Source: Planctomycetota bacterium (GTDB lineage Bacteria; Planctomycetota; B15-G4). From it: a DNA stretch of 62,478 bases. The position numbers and the translations under genes are program-made. Shown in pieces: positions 18,109-25,985 of the stretch. Location: the NCBI GenBank assembly GCA_029259745.1, contig JAJDEO010000038.1, positions 1-62,478 of the forward strand, written 5' to 3'. The notes under the pieces were generated by a model. That model worked only from the letters and a program-made list of their open reading frames with translations. It was not told the DNA's origin and searched no databases. The first letter of the stretch is position 1. Each line of letters opens with the position of its first letter.

Positions 18109-19148
18109 GCTCGACACTCGTCATCCGCGACGACATCTTCCTGGCTCACGACCCTGGCCTGCAGCACCCCGAGAACGCCGCGCGCCTCGCCGCCACGCAC
18201 GACGACCTCGCGGCACGCCCGATCGCCGGCACCGTCAGCGCGCCAGCCCGTCCCGCGACACGCGCTGAGCTGCTCAGCATCCACAGCCCACGAGCCGTCG
18301 ACGCCGTGGCCGCGACGGCCGGCAAGCTCGTCGCCCAGCTCGACCCCGACACGATCAGCTGCGCCGAGTCGTTCGACGTCGCATGCCATGCCGCCGGCGC
18401 CGTCATCGACGCATGTCGCGCCGTCGCAAGCGGCTCTGCCGACGGCGCCTTCGCCCTCGTCCGACCGCCAGGCCACCACGCCGAGCCCGGCAAGTCGATG
18501 GGCTTCTGCTTCTTCAACAACGTGGCGATCGCCGCAGCCCGCGCCCTCGACGAAGGCCTCGCCTCGCGCGTCCTGATCCTCGACCCCGACGTGCACCACG
18601 GCAACGGCACGCAGCACGCCTTCGAACATCGCAACGACGTCTTGTACGTCTCGAGTCATCGGTTCCCGTTCTACCCAGGCACGGGCTGGTACGAGGAGAC
18701 CGGCACGGACGACGGACGCGGATTCACCGTGAACCTCCCGCTCACGGAGGGCATGGGCGACGGCGACCTGCTGCACATGTACGCCCATGTCGTCGACCCG
18801 ATCGTGCGCGCCTGGGAACCCGACCTCATCCTCGTGTCGGCAGGCTTCGACACCTGGCACGCCGACCCACTCGGCGGCCTCTCCGTCACCGAGGCCGGCT
18901 TCACGAGCTTGTTCACGCTCTTCGAAAGCTGGGCCGCGGCGCACTGTCCGGGTCGCCTCGTCGCGGCTCTCGAGGGAGGCTACGACCCAGCCGGCGTCGT
19001 GGCGGGTGCGCGGTCGGCGATCGAGGTCATGGCGGGCGCACGACGTGCCTCGGTCGACGTCAGCGCCCCTTCACCCGCGGCGCTCGAGACAGCTCGGCGC
19101 GTGGCTGCCACCCTCGCGCCGTTCTGGCCTTCCCTCGCGCCTCGCTGA
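18105..19148 (+). CDS. Histone-deacetylase-fold amidohydrolase
   Basis: The 347-residue enzyme belongs to the HDAC / acetoin-utilisation / acetylpolyamine amidohydrolase superfamily. The catalytic motifs are all present: PPGHHAEPG (His pair), GFCFFNNVAIAA, DPDVHHGNGTQ (zinc Asp and His) and SAGFDTWHADPLGG (second zinc Asp). Bacterial members remove acetyl groups from small amines or from lysines; the substrate is unknown here. The start is GTG at 18105, overlapping the previous TGA, so translation is coupled to the Bat operon. An upstream in-frame start at 18081 would lie inside the preceding gene. The coupling to a Bat operon is unusual to my knowledge. Confidence 0.9.
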   Translation: MSSTLVIRDDIFLAHDPGLQHPENAARLAATHDDLAARPIAGTVSAPARPATRAELLSIHSPRAVDAVAATAGKLVAQLDPDTISCAESFDVACHAAGAVIDACRAVASGSADGAFALVRPPGHHAEPGKSMGFCFFNNVAIAAARALDEGLASRVLILDPDVHHGNGTQHAFEHRNDVLYVSSHRFPFYPGTGWYEETGTDDGRGFTVNLPLTEGMGDGDLLHMYAHVVDPIVRAWEPDLILVSAGFDTWHADPLGGLSVTEAGFTSLFTLFESWAAAHCPGRLVAALEGGYDPAGVVAGARSAIEVMAGARRASVDVSAPSPAALETARRVAATLAPFWPSLAPR

Positions 19149-19182
19149 GCGCCGCACTCGGCACACGACGGACGTCGCCCGC

Positions 19183-19260
19183 ATCGGTGGATTCGTCGAG
19201 GCTTCCGCGCTCGCACAGGCGCGCTCGGGAGCGTGCGTCGCGTCGCATGACTTCCTCAAC
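19183..19260. repeat. Dispersed 78-bp repeat, copy 1
   Basis: These 78 bases match 62401-62478 with about a dozen differences, without gaps. The best conserved part is atcggtggattcgtcgaggc. This copy lies between the HDAC-fold gene and the AIM24-family gene and may contribute to the promoter region of the latter. It lacks the left half seen in the other copy, so it is probably a truncated element. Confidence 0.75.
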
Positions 19261-19309
19261 GGGCTGTTAAGCTGTCGCAGTTTCATTCACCCGCGAGGAG
19301 CCCGCGCCG

Positions 19310-20104
19310 ATGCAGTCGCACGAGATCGATTACCAAGTCCATGGCGATGACATGCAGTTCGTCGAGATCACACTCGACCCCCAGGAGGCCGTGATCGCCG
19401 AGGCCGGTGCGATGATGTACATGGACGCCGACGTCGGCATGGAAACCAAGATGGGCGACGGGTCGAACCCGAAGCCCGGACTCTTCGACACGCTCATGTC
19501 GGTCGGCAAGCGCGTCGTCACGGGTGAGAGCCTTTTCATGACGCGCTTCACGGCCCTCGGCAGCAAGCGCTCGACGGTGGCATTCGGCGCGCCCTACCCG
19601 GGCACGATCGTCCCGCTCGATCTTCATGCGCTCGGAGGACAGGTGTTGTGTCAGAAGCAGTCGTTCCTCTGCGCGGCGCTTGGCACGAAGGTGTCGATCG
19701 GATTCAACAAGCGCATCGGCGTCGGACTCTTCGGCGGCGAAGGCTTCATCATGCAGAAGCTCGAGGGTGACGGCCTGGCGTTCGCGCACGCGGGCGGCAC
19801 GGTGATCAAGCGCACGCTCGGCCCCGGCCAAGTCCTGAAAGTCGACACGGGCTGCATCGTCGCGCTGCAGAACACGATCGACTACGACATCGAGCGCGTG
19901 CGCGGTGTGCGCTCGATGCTCTTCGGCGGCGAGGGCCTGTTCTTCGCAACCGTCACCGGTCCCGGCGACGTCTGGCTGCAGTCGCTGCCGTTCAGTCGTC
20001 TCGCCGATCGCATCATCGCGGCCGTTCCGCGTACGGGCGGCAAGTCGACGGGCGAAGGCTCGGTGCTCGGCGGACTCGGTCGACTGCTCGACGGCGACAA
20101 CTGA
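19310..20104 (+). CDS. AIM24 / TIGR00266 family protein
   Basis: The 264-residue protein matches the bacterial AIM24 family (related to the mitochondrial Aim24 protein). The opening [21 protein letters not shown] is typical, followed by a Gly-rich beta-barrel with repeats such as [15 protein letters not shown] and [15 protein letters not shown]. The function in bacteria is poorly known; the fold is a trimeric tubby-like beta structure. The ATG at 19310 has a gaggag site at 19295-19300. The gene is convergent with the next one, only 14 bases apart. Confidence 0.88.
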   Translation: MQSHEIDYQVHGDDMQFVEITLDPQEAVIAEAGAMMYMDADVGMETKMGDGSNPKPGLFDTLMSVGKRVVTGESLFMTRFTALGSKRSTVAFGAPYPGTIVPLDLHALGGQVLCQKQSFLCAALGTKVSIGFNKRIGVGLFGGEGFIMQKLEGDGLAFAHAGGTVIKRTLGPGQVLKVDTGCIVALQNTIDYDIERVRGVRSMLFGGEGLFFATVTGPGDVWLQSLPFSRLADRIIAAVPRTGGKSTGEGSVLGGLGRLLDGDN

Positions 20105-20118
20105 GCCGCGCGAACGCG

Positions 20119-20970
20119 TCAGTCGGCGACGGCGGCGATCAAGGTGGCCGTGGGGACGCCGTCGCGCAGCAGCGTGACGCGCCAGTTGCCGGCATTGAGA
20201 TCGGAGACGGCGACGAACCAGGCGCCGCCGTCCGCGGGCGTCTCGATCGCGATCGGCGGCAGGACGAATGCGCCGCGCTCGACGCGCAGCGTGAGCGTCA
20301 TGGTGTCGTCAGGGATCCAGCCTGCGATCTTCAACAGGCCGTCGCCGAGCTCCGGTTCACCGCCGTCACCGACGACGCGATCGAGGCTGGGCGTGGGGCG
20401 CGGCGCGGTATTGCTGCCGAGGTTCGGAACGACGAGCGCACGGGGCAACTCGGCGATCGACACGGAGACGGGATGGCCGTAGCTGTCGCGGACTCTACGA
20501 GCGAGGACGCCGAGACGCGTGCGTGCGTCGCGCACGGCGATGTCGTGACTTTGATCGATGCGCTGTAGCGCCACGTCGAGCGTGCCCTTCGAGCCGAGTT
20601 GGATCGAGGGAGCCGTGGAGATCCCGCCGGTGGCGGCGAGTCGATCGACGGCCGCGTCTTCGAGATCGGCAAGCGCTGCCGACGTCGCGTCGCGCATTCG
20701 CTCGAACCACTTCGAGGAGATGGCGCCGAGCGCCGCGGACGCTTCGGCCGGGCGTACCTCACCAGACGCCAAGTCGCCGCGCAGGACCTTCAGCGACTTG
20801 CGCAGCCAAGCGCGCGTCTTGCGAACGTCGGAGCGGTGCGACGTCACGATCACCGAGGACGACTTCTTGAAGGTGTTCTTCGCCGGCTTCTCGTAAGGCA
20901 CCTCGGAACCGAGCAGCGCACTCGAGGAAAAGACTAGTGCGAGACCGCAAGCAAGCAAAGACGTCTTCAA
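20119..20970 (-). CDS. Exported protein of unknown function
   Basis: The product of about 283 residues has a signal peptide (KTSLLACGLALVFSSSALLGS), a Lys/Ser-rich helical stretch, a helical middle and a C-terminal beta-rich domain ending LIAAVAD. I recognise no family. I propose the TTG at 20970-20968 as start, because GGAG lies 9 bases upstream and the signal peptide then begins at residue 2. A longer reading starting at 21057 adds residues that do not look like a signal peptide. The C-terminal 100 residues (from GDGLLKIAGW) are an all-beta domain. Confidence 0.65.
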   Translation of the reverse strand: MKTSLLACGLALVFSSSALLGSEVPYEKPAKNTFKKSSSVIVTSHRSDVRKTRAWLRKSLKVLRGDLASGEVRPAEASAALGAISSKWFERMRDATSAALADLEDAAVDRLAATGGISTAPSIQLGSKGTLDVALQRIDQSHDIAVRDARTRLGVLARRVRDSYGHPVSVSIAELPRALVVPNLGSNTAPRPTPSLDRVVGDGGEPELGDGLLKIAGWIPDDTMTLTLRVERGAFVLPPIAIETPADGGAWFVAVSDLNAGNWRVTLLRDGVPTATLIAAVAD

Positions 20971-21378
20971 GTGACGAACTCCGAGGTGGCGCTCGAACGC
21001 ACGAAGTGACTCCGACGACGACCACTCAATCGCCGCCGGAGTCGGTCCGTTCAGCAAGGAGCGAGAAGACTATCCCCGTTCCTCCGACTGGCAAGGAAGC
21101 CAGCATGAACAGGCTGGTAGGTGCTGGCGCGAGCCGGCATACCGGGAGTCATGGGGCGATCCTCGCGGCCTTCGCGGCCGGCATGGGCGTCCGCCCGTCA
21201 ACTTCCGGACGGACGACGCGACGCGGGCGCGAACGTTCGGCGACGCGCGTCTCGGAAAATACGCTGCATGGTCGGCGGTGCGTTCGCGCCTTGGTAGGTA
21301 ACCGCGCACTCCCTTGGGAGCGCGGCATCCGAAAAACCCTCTGCTCCGTGGCAGTGGACCCGTGCCTCACGGCACATC
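20971..21378. other. Long intergenic region without a recognised gene
   Basis: About 400 bases between the minus-strand exported protein gene and the PIN relic contain no frame with credible codon bias or family resemblance. The part next to the gene must carry its promoter. Several short inverted repeats are present, as expected by chance at this GC content. Confidence 0.5.
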
Positions 21379-21419
21379 GTCGCCCTCGATGCGTCGCCCC
21401 CCGGCGTCTCGAGGGCGAC
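21379..21419. terminator. Hairpin, possible terminator for the HEAT-like gene
   Basis: A perfect 11-bp inverted repeat (gtcgccctcga at 21379-21389, tcgagggcgac at 21409-21419) with a 19-base loop. On the minus strand it lies about 130 bases after the HEAT-like gene ends at 21550 and could terminate it. Its right arm overlaps the N-terminal part of the PIN relic. Confidence 0.4.
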
Positions 21420-21537
21420 TCTTCACAGCGCCCCCTTCGACCGCATGCACGTCGCCCAAGCACAGCGCGAAGGCCTCGCGCTCATCACCCGCGCTCCCGT
21501 CCTCGCGAACGACGACGTCGAACTGCTCATGGCGTGA
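21409..21537 (+). pseudogene. Degraded PIN-domain (VapC-type) toxin relic
   Basis: Read from 21409 to the TGA at 21535-21537, this frame gives the last 40 or so residues of a PIN-domain toxin: APFDRMHVAQAQREGLALIT, then RAPVLANDDVELL. In intact VapC proteins the corresponding motifs are DPFDR and T-x-D-x-x-x, where the acidic residues help bind the catalytic metal. Here the first Asp is Ala and the second is replaced within TRAPVL. No N-terminal PIN half and no antitoxin gene is found upstream. I therefore read it as the decayed tail of a former toxin-antitoxin module. Confidence 0.6.
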
Positions 21538-21549
21538 CGTCGGGCGACG

Positions 21550-22302
21550 TCAGAGCGTGGCGCGTCGCTCAGCGATCGCGCGAAGCGCAAGGCGCGCCGT
21601 GTCGGCAACCTGCTTGTCGTCGTCTTGCTCGGCTCGCTGCATGAGCGCGGGACGCAGGGCATCCGCGTGTTCCGCGAACACAAGCGGATCGCTCGCGATG
21701 TCAGAGGCGATCGAGTGGCGGATGTCGGCGCAGTCGTCATCGAGCAATCCCACGAGCGCGGTGACCACGTCGCGAGGAAGCGGCTTGCCGCTTGGACAGG
21801 CTGAGGCGAGGTGCGCAGCGCCCGAGTAACGCACGAAGCTCGAGGCGTGCTCGCGCAGCGCGAAGAGGATCCCGCACAGCCTCGGATGGTCCTGCCACGC
21901 GAGCGCCGACACGACGCGCTCGAACGTGCCGTCGTCGCGCTCAAGTTCGAGTCGCTGCTCGAGCTGCGTCACGATGCGATCGGCAACGCCAGGGTCGGAG
22001 CGCCCGCCCCACTCGCGCAGCATATCGGCCCCCGTCTCGCGCCGCCGCGCATCGTCGGCGTCGAGCGCCGCCAGGGCGATGTCGAGGACGTCGTTGCTCT
22101 CGCGCATGTGGAGAATGACCAGCGCCGACCACGCGTCGACTTCGTCATCGGCGTCGTTTGCACGACGTCGACACACATCAACGGCTGCCTCGAAGAGATC
22201 ACTCGTCGCGACACGCGAGTCGTTTGCGAGCGCCTCCCAGCCCAGCCGATCACGACGCCGACGGGCGAGCTCCACCTCGAGCAGAAGTTCCTCGACGTTC
22301 AT
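21550..22302 (-). CDS. HEAT-repeat-like protein
   Basis: The 250-residue protein is almost entirely alpha-helical and acidic. Helix pairs such as DIRHSIASDIASDPLVFAEH and RLCGILFALREHASSFVRYS have the spacing of HEAT or PBS-lyase-like repeats. No signal peptide is visible, so it is probably cytoplasmic. HEAT-like solenoids mediate protein-protein contacts; some small ones in bacteria serve as immunity or scaffold proteins, but nothing here points to a partner. The ATG at 22302 has GGAG about 11 bases upstream. truB lies further upstream on the opposite side of a 53-base gap, in the same direction. Confidence 0.7.
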   Translation of the reverse strand: MNVEELLLEVELARRRRDRLGWEALANDSRVATSDLFEAAVDVCRRRANDADDEVDAWSALVILHMRESNDVLDIALAALDADDARRRETGADMLREWGGRSDPGVADRIVTQLEQRLELERDDGTFERVVSALAWQDHPRLCGILFALREHASSFVRYSGAAHLASACPSGKPLPRDVVTALVGLLDDDCADIRHSIASDIASDPLVFAEHADALRPALMQRAEQDDDKQVADTARLALRAIAERRATL

Positions 22303-22355
22303 GCCGCAAGTGACTCCATCTTCGCGGCGCTTACTCGCGCGGGCCGCACGTCACG

Positions 22356-23267
22356 TCACACCAGCAGGCGCTTCGTGCGGTAGTGGGTGCCGCCGTTGAC
22401 GAACGCGATCGAGGAGACGACTTCGCCGCTGCACCAGGCGAAGCACGGGTCGCTCGGCGGGAAGCCCGGCGGCGTGCGGAGCGTCTGGCCGCGCAGCAGG
22501 AGGTGACGCTGCTGAAGCGGCACGTTGAGGCGCGGGTAGCTCTTGAGGAAGCTCTCGATGCCGAGCACGTCGGACAGCTCGATCTCATCGGGCAGCACGG
22601 CGTCTTCGAGCGTCAGCGGTCCGACCTGGCTACGCACGAGGCGCGACATGTAGGCGCCGACGCCGAGGGCGGAACCGATGTCGCGGGCGATTGCGCGGGC
22701 GTAGGTGCCCGAACCGCAGCGCAGCGTCAGGTCGGCCTCGGGCCACTCGAAGCGCGTCAGCTCGAGTTCGTGCACCATGACGGGACGCGGCTTGGCCTCG
22801 ACCGGACGTCCCTTGCGGGCTTCCTTGTGCATGCGCTTGCCGTCGACCTTCAGGGCGCTGTACGTCGGCGGCGTCTGCATGATCTCACCGCGGAAGCGCG
22901 GCAGCACGGCTTCTAGACGCTCGGCGGTGGTCGGCTCGGGCGTCGGGTCGGTGGGGACGATCTCGCCCTCGGCATCGTCGGTGTTCGACGTCGCGCCCAT
23001 CGTCATCGTCATGTCGTAGACCTTCTCGCCCTGGACGATGAGGTCTTGGATCTTGCGCGCCTTGCCGACCACGAGCACGAGCACGCCCGTCGCGAGCGGG
23101 TCGAGGCTGCCGCAATGGCCGACCGAGTCGAGCCCGAGCCGGCGCTCGGCGGCGTCGAGCGCCTTGCGCGACGTGAGCCCCATCGGCTTGTGCAGACAGA
23201 TGAGCCCGCGCGAGAGTTCGGGGGTTTCGACGTCGTCAGCGGCGGACGAGGACGTGTTCGCGGTCAT
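22356..23267 (-). CDS. truB: tRNA pseudouridine-55 synthase TruB
   Basis: The 303-residue enzyme converts uridine 55 in the T-loop of tRNAs to pseudouridine. The catalytic motif HCGSLDPLATGVL places the nucleophile at Asp56; the preceding LHKPMGLTS and the later TPPTYSALKVDGKRMHKEAR and CGSGTYARAIARDIG motifs are standard. I chose the ATG at 23267; the frame stays open far upstream, but that sequence has no TruB homology. A C-terminal stretch (FAWCSGEVVSSIAFV) resembles a truncated PUA-type end. Unlike in many bacteria it is not next to rbfA, infB or rpsO. Confidence 0.93.
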   Translation of the reverse strand: MTANTSSSAADDVETPELSRGLICLHKPMGLTSRKALDAAERRLGLDSVGHCGSLDPLATGVLVLVVGKARKIQDLIVQGEKVYDMTMTMGATSNTDDAEGEIVPTDPTPEPTTAERLEAVLPRFRGEIMQTPPTYSALKVDGKRMHKEARKGRPVEAKPRPVMVHELELTRFEWPEADLTLRCGSGTYARAIARDIGSALGVGAYMSRLVRSQVGPLTLEDAVLPDEIELSDVLGIESFLKSYPRLNVPLQQRHLLLRGQTLRTPPGFPPSDPCFAWCSGEVVSSIAFVNGGTHYRTKRLLV

Positions 23268-23748
23268 GTCGGCACTCGGTTCGAGGATGCGTGGCCAGCG
23301 CGATCCGAGGAGCCAGCGCGCGGGAGGGCGACGAGGCGACGCCGGGGACGACGAGGTCGTCGGTCGGCGCGGAGTCGGACCGCTTCCGCGCGGTGGCCGC
23401 TCCGTCCGTGTCGTCGACACGTCCCAGAGCCCCGCACCGCGAACGCGACACCGTACCTCATCGCCGGGCGGCACGGAAAGACGACGCCCCCCGCCGCGCA
23501 CGAGCCCCGACTTGGCTCGTCGCCACCCTGCCCTGGCGGCCGCGAGATTGGCATCCTGGCAGCGCGCCGACACACTCTGCTCCGCTCGCAGCTCGCCAGC
23601 GCCAGCTCCCCCGAGCCGCCCCGCACGGACGAATCCCGCCATTCGCCCCACGCTCGGCGGCCGATCTGGCCGAAACGAGACTCGTGCGCCGCTCGTGCTC
23701 GTCGGCGCCCACCACGCTTCCCGACACCTCCCGCCTCGAGTCCACGCC
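23268..23748. other. Divergent intergenic region between truB and glgP
   Basis: About 480 bases separate the divergent truB and glgP starts. Open frames run through from both genes because stops are rare at this GC content, but their translations are Arg/Pro-rich and unlike any family. Promoters for both genes should lie here; I see no clear consensus boxes. A small inverted repeat (cgagcc / ggctcg) lies near 23505-23525. Confidence 0.5.
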
Positions 23749-25788
23749 ATGGCTGTGCCCATCCCGACCCTGCCGGCCGACCAGTTCGACGTGCCCGACG
23801 CCCTCGCCCGGCTCAAGGACCTCGCATTCAACACCTGGTGGACGTGGCACCGCGACGCGCGCGAGCTCTTCGAGAAGATCGACCCCGAGATGTGGACGCA
23901 GGACCGCAACCCGGTCCGGCTGCTGCTCGAATCGCGCGCCCAGCGGCTCGAGGAGCTCGCGAACGACTACGGCTTCTTGGCCGAGCTCGCCGCCCTCGCG
24001 GAGCGCTTCGACGCCGACACGTCGTCCGTCGAGGGCATCCGCAACCCGATCACGTACGTTTCGGCCGAGTACGCCCTGCATGAGTCGCTCCCGATCTACT
24101 CGGGGGGCCTCGGCGTCCTCTCCGGCGACCATCTCAAGTCGGCTGCCGACCTGGCCCTGCCGCTGATGGCCGTCGGGCTCTTCTACCGCCGCGGCTACTT
24201 CCGTCAGCTCGTGGACGCCGACGGCTACCAGCAGCACTTCTACCCCGACCTCGACCCGCACCGCCTGCCGCTCCTACGTGTCGCCGACGAGGACGGCAAG
24301 CACCTCAAACTGCGCATCGCGCTCGACAATCGCGAGGTCGTCGTGGCCGTGTGGGTCGTGATGGTGGGACGCGTCCCATTGATCTTGCTCGATACAGACG
24401 TGGCCGAGAATCCCGCCGAAGACCGCTTCATCACCTCGCAGCTCTACGTGCGTGGGCGCGAGATGCGCTTCGAGCAGGAGCTCGTGCTCGGCCGCGGCGC
24501 CGTTGCCGTCATGGACGCGCTGCGACTCGCCCCGCGCGCGTATCACATGAACGAAGGGCATTCGGCGTTCCTGGCGCTCGAGAACGCGCGTCGCTCGGGC
24601 GTGCGTGGGCTCGATGCGGCCGTCGCCACCGTGCGCGATCGGCACGTCTTCACGACGCACACGCCCGTCCCGGCCGGCAACGAGGTCTTCGAGACCGACC
24701 TCGTGCGCCCCTATCTCGACGCCACGGCCCGCGACATCGGCTGCAGTGTCGACGACATCCTGGCCCTCGGACACTCCGACACGAGCCACACGCCGGGTTT
24801 CAACATGACGGCGCTGGCGCTGAGGATGTCGACGAAGGCGAACGGAGTCTCGCAGCTGCACGGCGACGTCAGTCGCAAGATGTGGCCCGGCTTCGACATC
24901 TCCGGGATCACGAACGGGATCCACGTGGCGACGTGGTTGGGCCCCGAGATGGCCACCGTGCTCGGCGCTGACGGCAACAGCGACCCGGCCGAACTCGCCG
25001 TGCGCGCCGAGGGCCTGTCCGACGAGGCGCTCTGGGCGGCGCATCTGGCGCAGAAACACCGGCTCATGCGCTTCGTCCGCGTGCGCTCGCTGCGCCAGCT
25101 CGCCCGTCACGGCAAGGCACCGGCGGCGCTCCGCTCGCAAACGCGCGTCCTCGACCCGGCCGCACTCACGATCGGCTTCGCGCGCCGCTTCGCGTCCTAC
25201 AAGCGCGCCGATCTCCTCTTCCACGACATGCCGCGCCTCGAGCGCCTGCTCACCTCGACCGACAAACCCGTCCAGGTGCTGATGGCCGGCAAGGCCCATC
25301 CGGCCGACCGCGCCGGACAGGACATGATCCAGCGCGTCTGCCGCCTCGCGGGCAGCGACTCGTTGCGTGGTCGGGTCGTGTTCGTCGAAGACTACGACAT
25401 GTCCGTCGCCCGGCTCATGGTGCGCGGGGTGGACGTCTGGCTGAACAACCCCGAGTGGCCACACGAAGCGAGCGGAACCTCAGGAATGAAGGCCGCCGCG
25501 AATGGCGTGTTGCATGCCTCCGTTCCGGACGGATGGTGGGCCGAGGCCGCAGACGACGCCCGCGGCTTCACGATCGGTGCCCCCGAGCTCCCCGAGGTCG
25601 ATCGCGACAACGACACCCTGCTGCGCACGTTCGAAGAGCAGGTGGTGCCGATCTTCTTCGACGACCGCGACGCCGGGATCCCGCGCGCCTGGGTCGCGAT
25701 GATGCGCTCGGCCATGTCGGCGTATCTCTACACATTCAGCACGCGTCGCATGGTGAGCGACTACGCGGCCCATCTGTACGACCTGTAG
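23749..25788 (+). CDS. glgP: Alpha-glucan (glycogen) phosphorylase, short GT35 type
   Basis: The 679-residue enzyme releases glucose-1-phosphate from the ends of alpha-1,4-glucans using pyridoxal phosphate. It is the shorter form of the family rather than the 800-residue glycogen phosphorylase. Key motifs are SAEYALHESLPIYSGGLGVL near the N-terminus, THTPVPAGNEVF, ARRFASYKRADLL, and the cofactor-site motif EASGTSGMKAAANG with the PLP lysine near residue 580. The ATG at 23749 starts a family-typical N-terminus (ALARLKDLAFNTWWTWH). The gene is alone in its orientation and implies glycogen storage in this organism. Confidence 0.93.
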   Translation: MAVPIPTLPADQFDVPDALARLKDLAFNTWWTWHRDARELFEKIDPEMWTQDRNPVRLLLESRAQRLEELANDYGFLAELAALAERFDADTSSVEGIRNPITYVSAEYALHESLPIYSGGLGVLSGDHLKSAADLALPLMAVGLFYRRGYFRQLVDADGYQQHFYPDLDPHRLPLLRVADEDGKHLKLRIALDNREVVVAVWVVMVGRVPLILLDTDVAENPAEDRFITSQLYVRGREMRFEQELVLGRGAVAVMDALRLAPRAYHMNEGHSAFLALENARRSGVRGLDAAVATVRDRHVFTTHTPVPAGNEVFETDLVRPYLDATARDIGCSVDDILALGHSDTSHTPGFNMTALALRMSTKANGVSQLHGDVSRKMWPGFDISGITNGIHVATWLGPEMATVLGADGNSDPAELAVRAEGLSDEALWAAHLAQKHRLMRFVRVRSLRQLARHGKAPAALRSQTRVLDPAALTIGFARRFASYKRADLLFHDMPRLERLLTSTDKPVQVLMAGKAHPADRAGQDMIQRVCRLAGSDSLRGRVVFVEDYDMSVARLMVRGVDVWLNNPEWPHEASGTSGMKAAANGVLHASVPDGWWAEAADDARGFTIGAPELPEVDRDNDTLLRTFEEQVVPIFFDDRDAGIPRAWVAMMRSAMSAYLYTFSTRRMVSDYAAHLYDL

Positions 25789-25985
25789 TCACATATCGAT
25801 TCATGTGAGTGCATAGGCATCGCGACGAATTTACTCACTCGCCAGCCGGATAGTATTCCTCCGACTTTCCACAAGAATCATCACACCCCTCCGGCATCGA
25901 ATGCGTGTTCATCGATACGGCGCTGCACGAACGTGCATGACCGTGGAACGCAGGTAACACGCTTCACACCGGAGGTAGGGACGTC
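25789..25985 (+). promoter_or_regulatory. Promoter region of the sigma-factor gene
   Basis: These 197 bases are clearly less GC-rich than their surroundings. They contain tttact (25830-25835) and tagtat (25851-25856) spaced 15 bases apart, a weak sigma-70-like pair. There is also a perfect palindrome gcacgaacgtgc (25925-25936) inside a wider 7-bp inverted repeat (gcgtgtt at 25903-25909, aacacgc at 25956-25962). The nested repeats could be an operator. A strong ribosome-binding site, ggaggtaggg, lies at 25971-25980. Confidence 0.35.

Noticed and set aside
23268..23909. N-terminal extension of TruB or of the phosphorylase through the shared upstream region
   Set aside because: Both frames are open but their extra sequence is Arg/Pro-rich with no homology; family-typical N-termini begin at the ATGs I chose.
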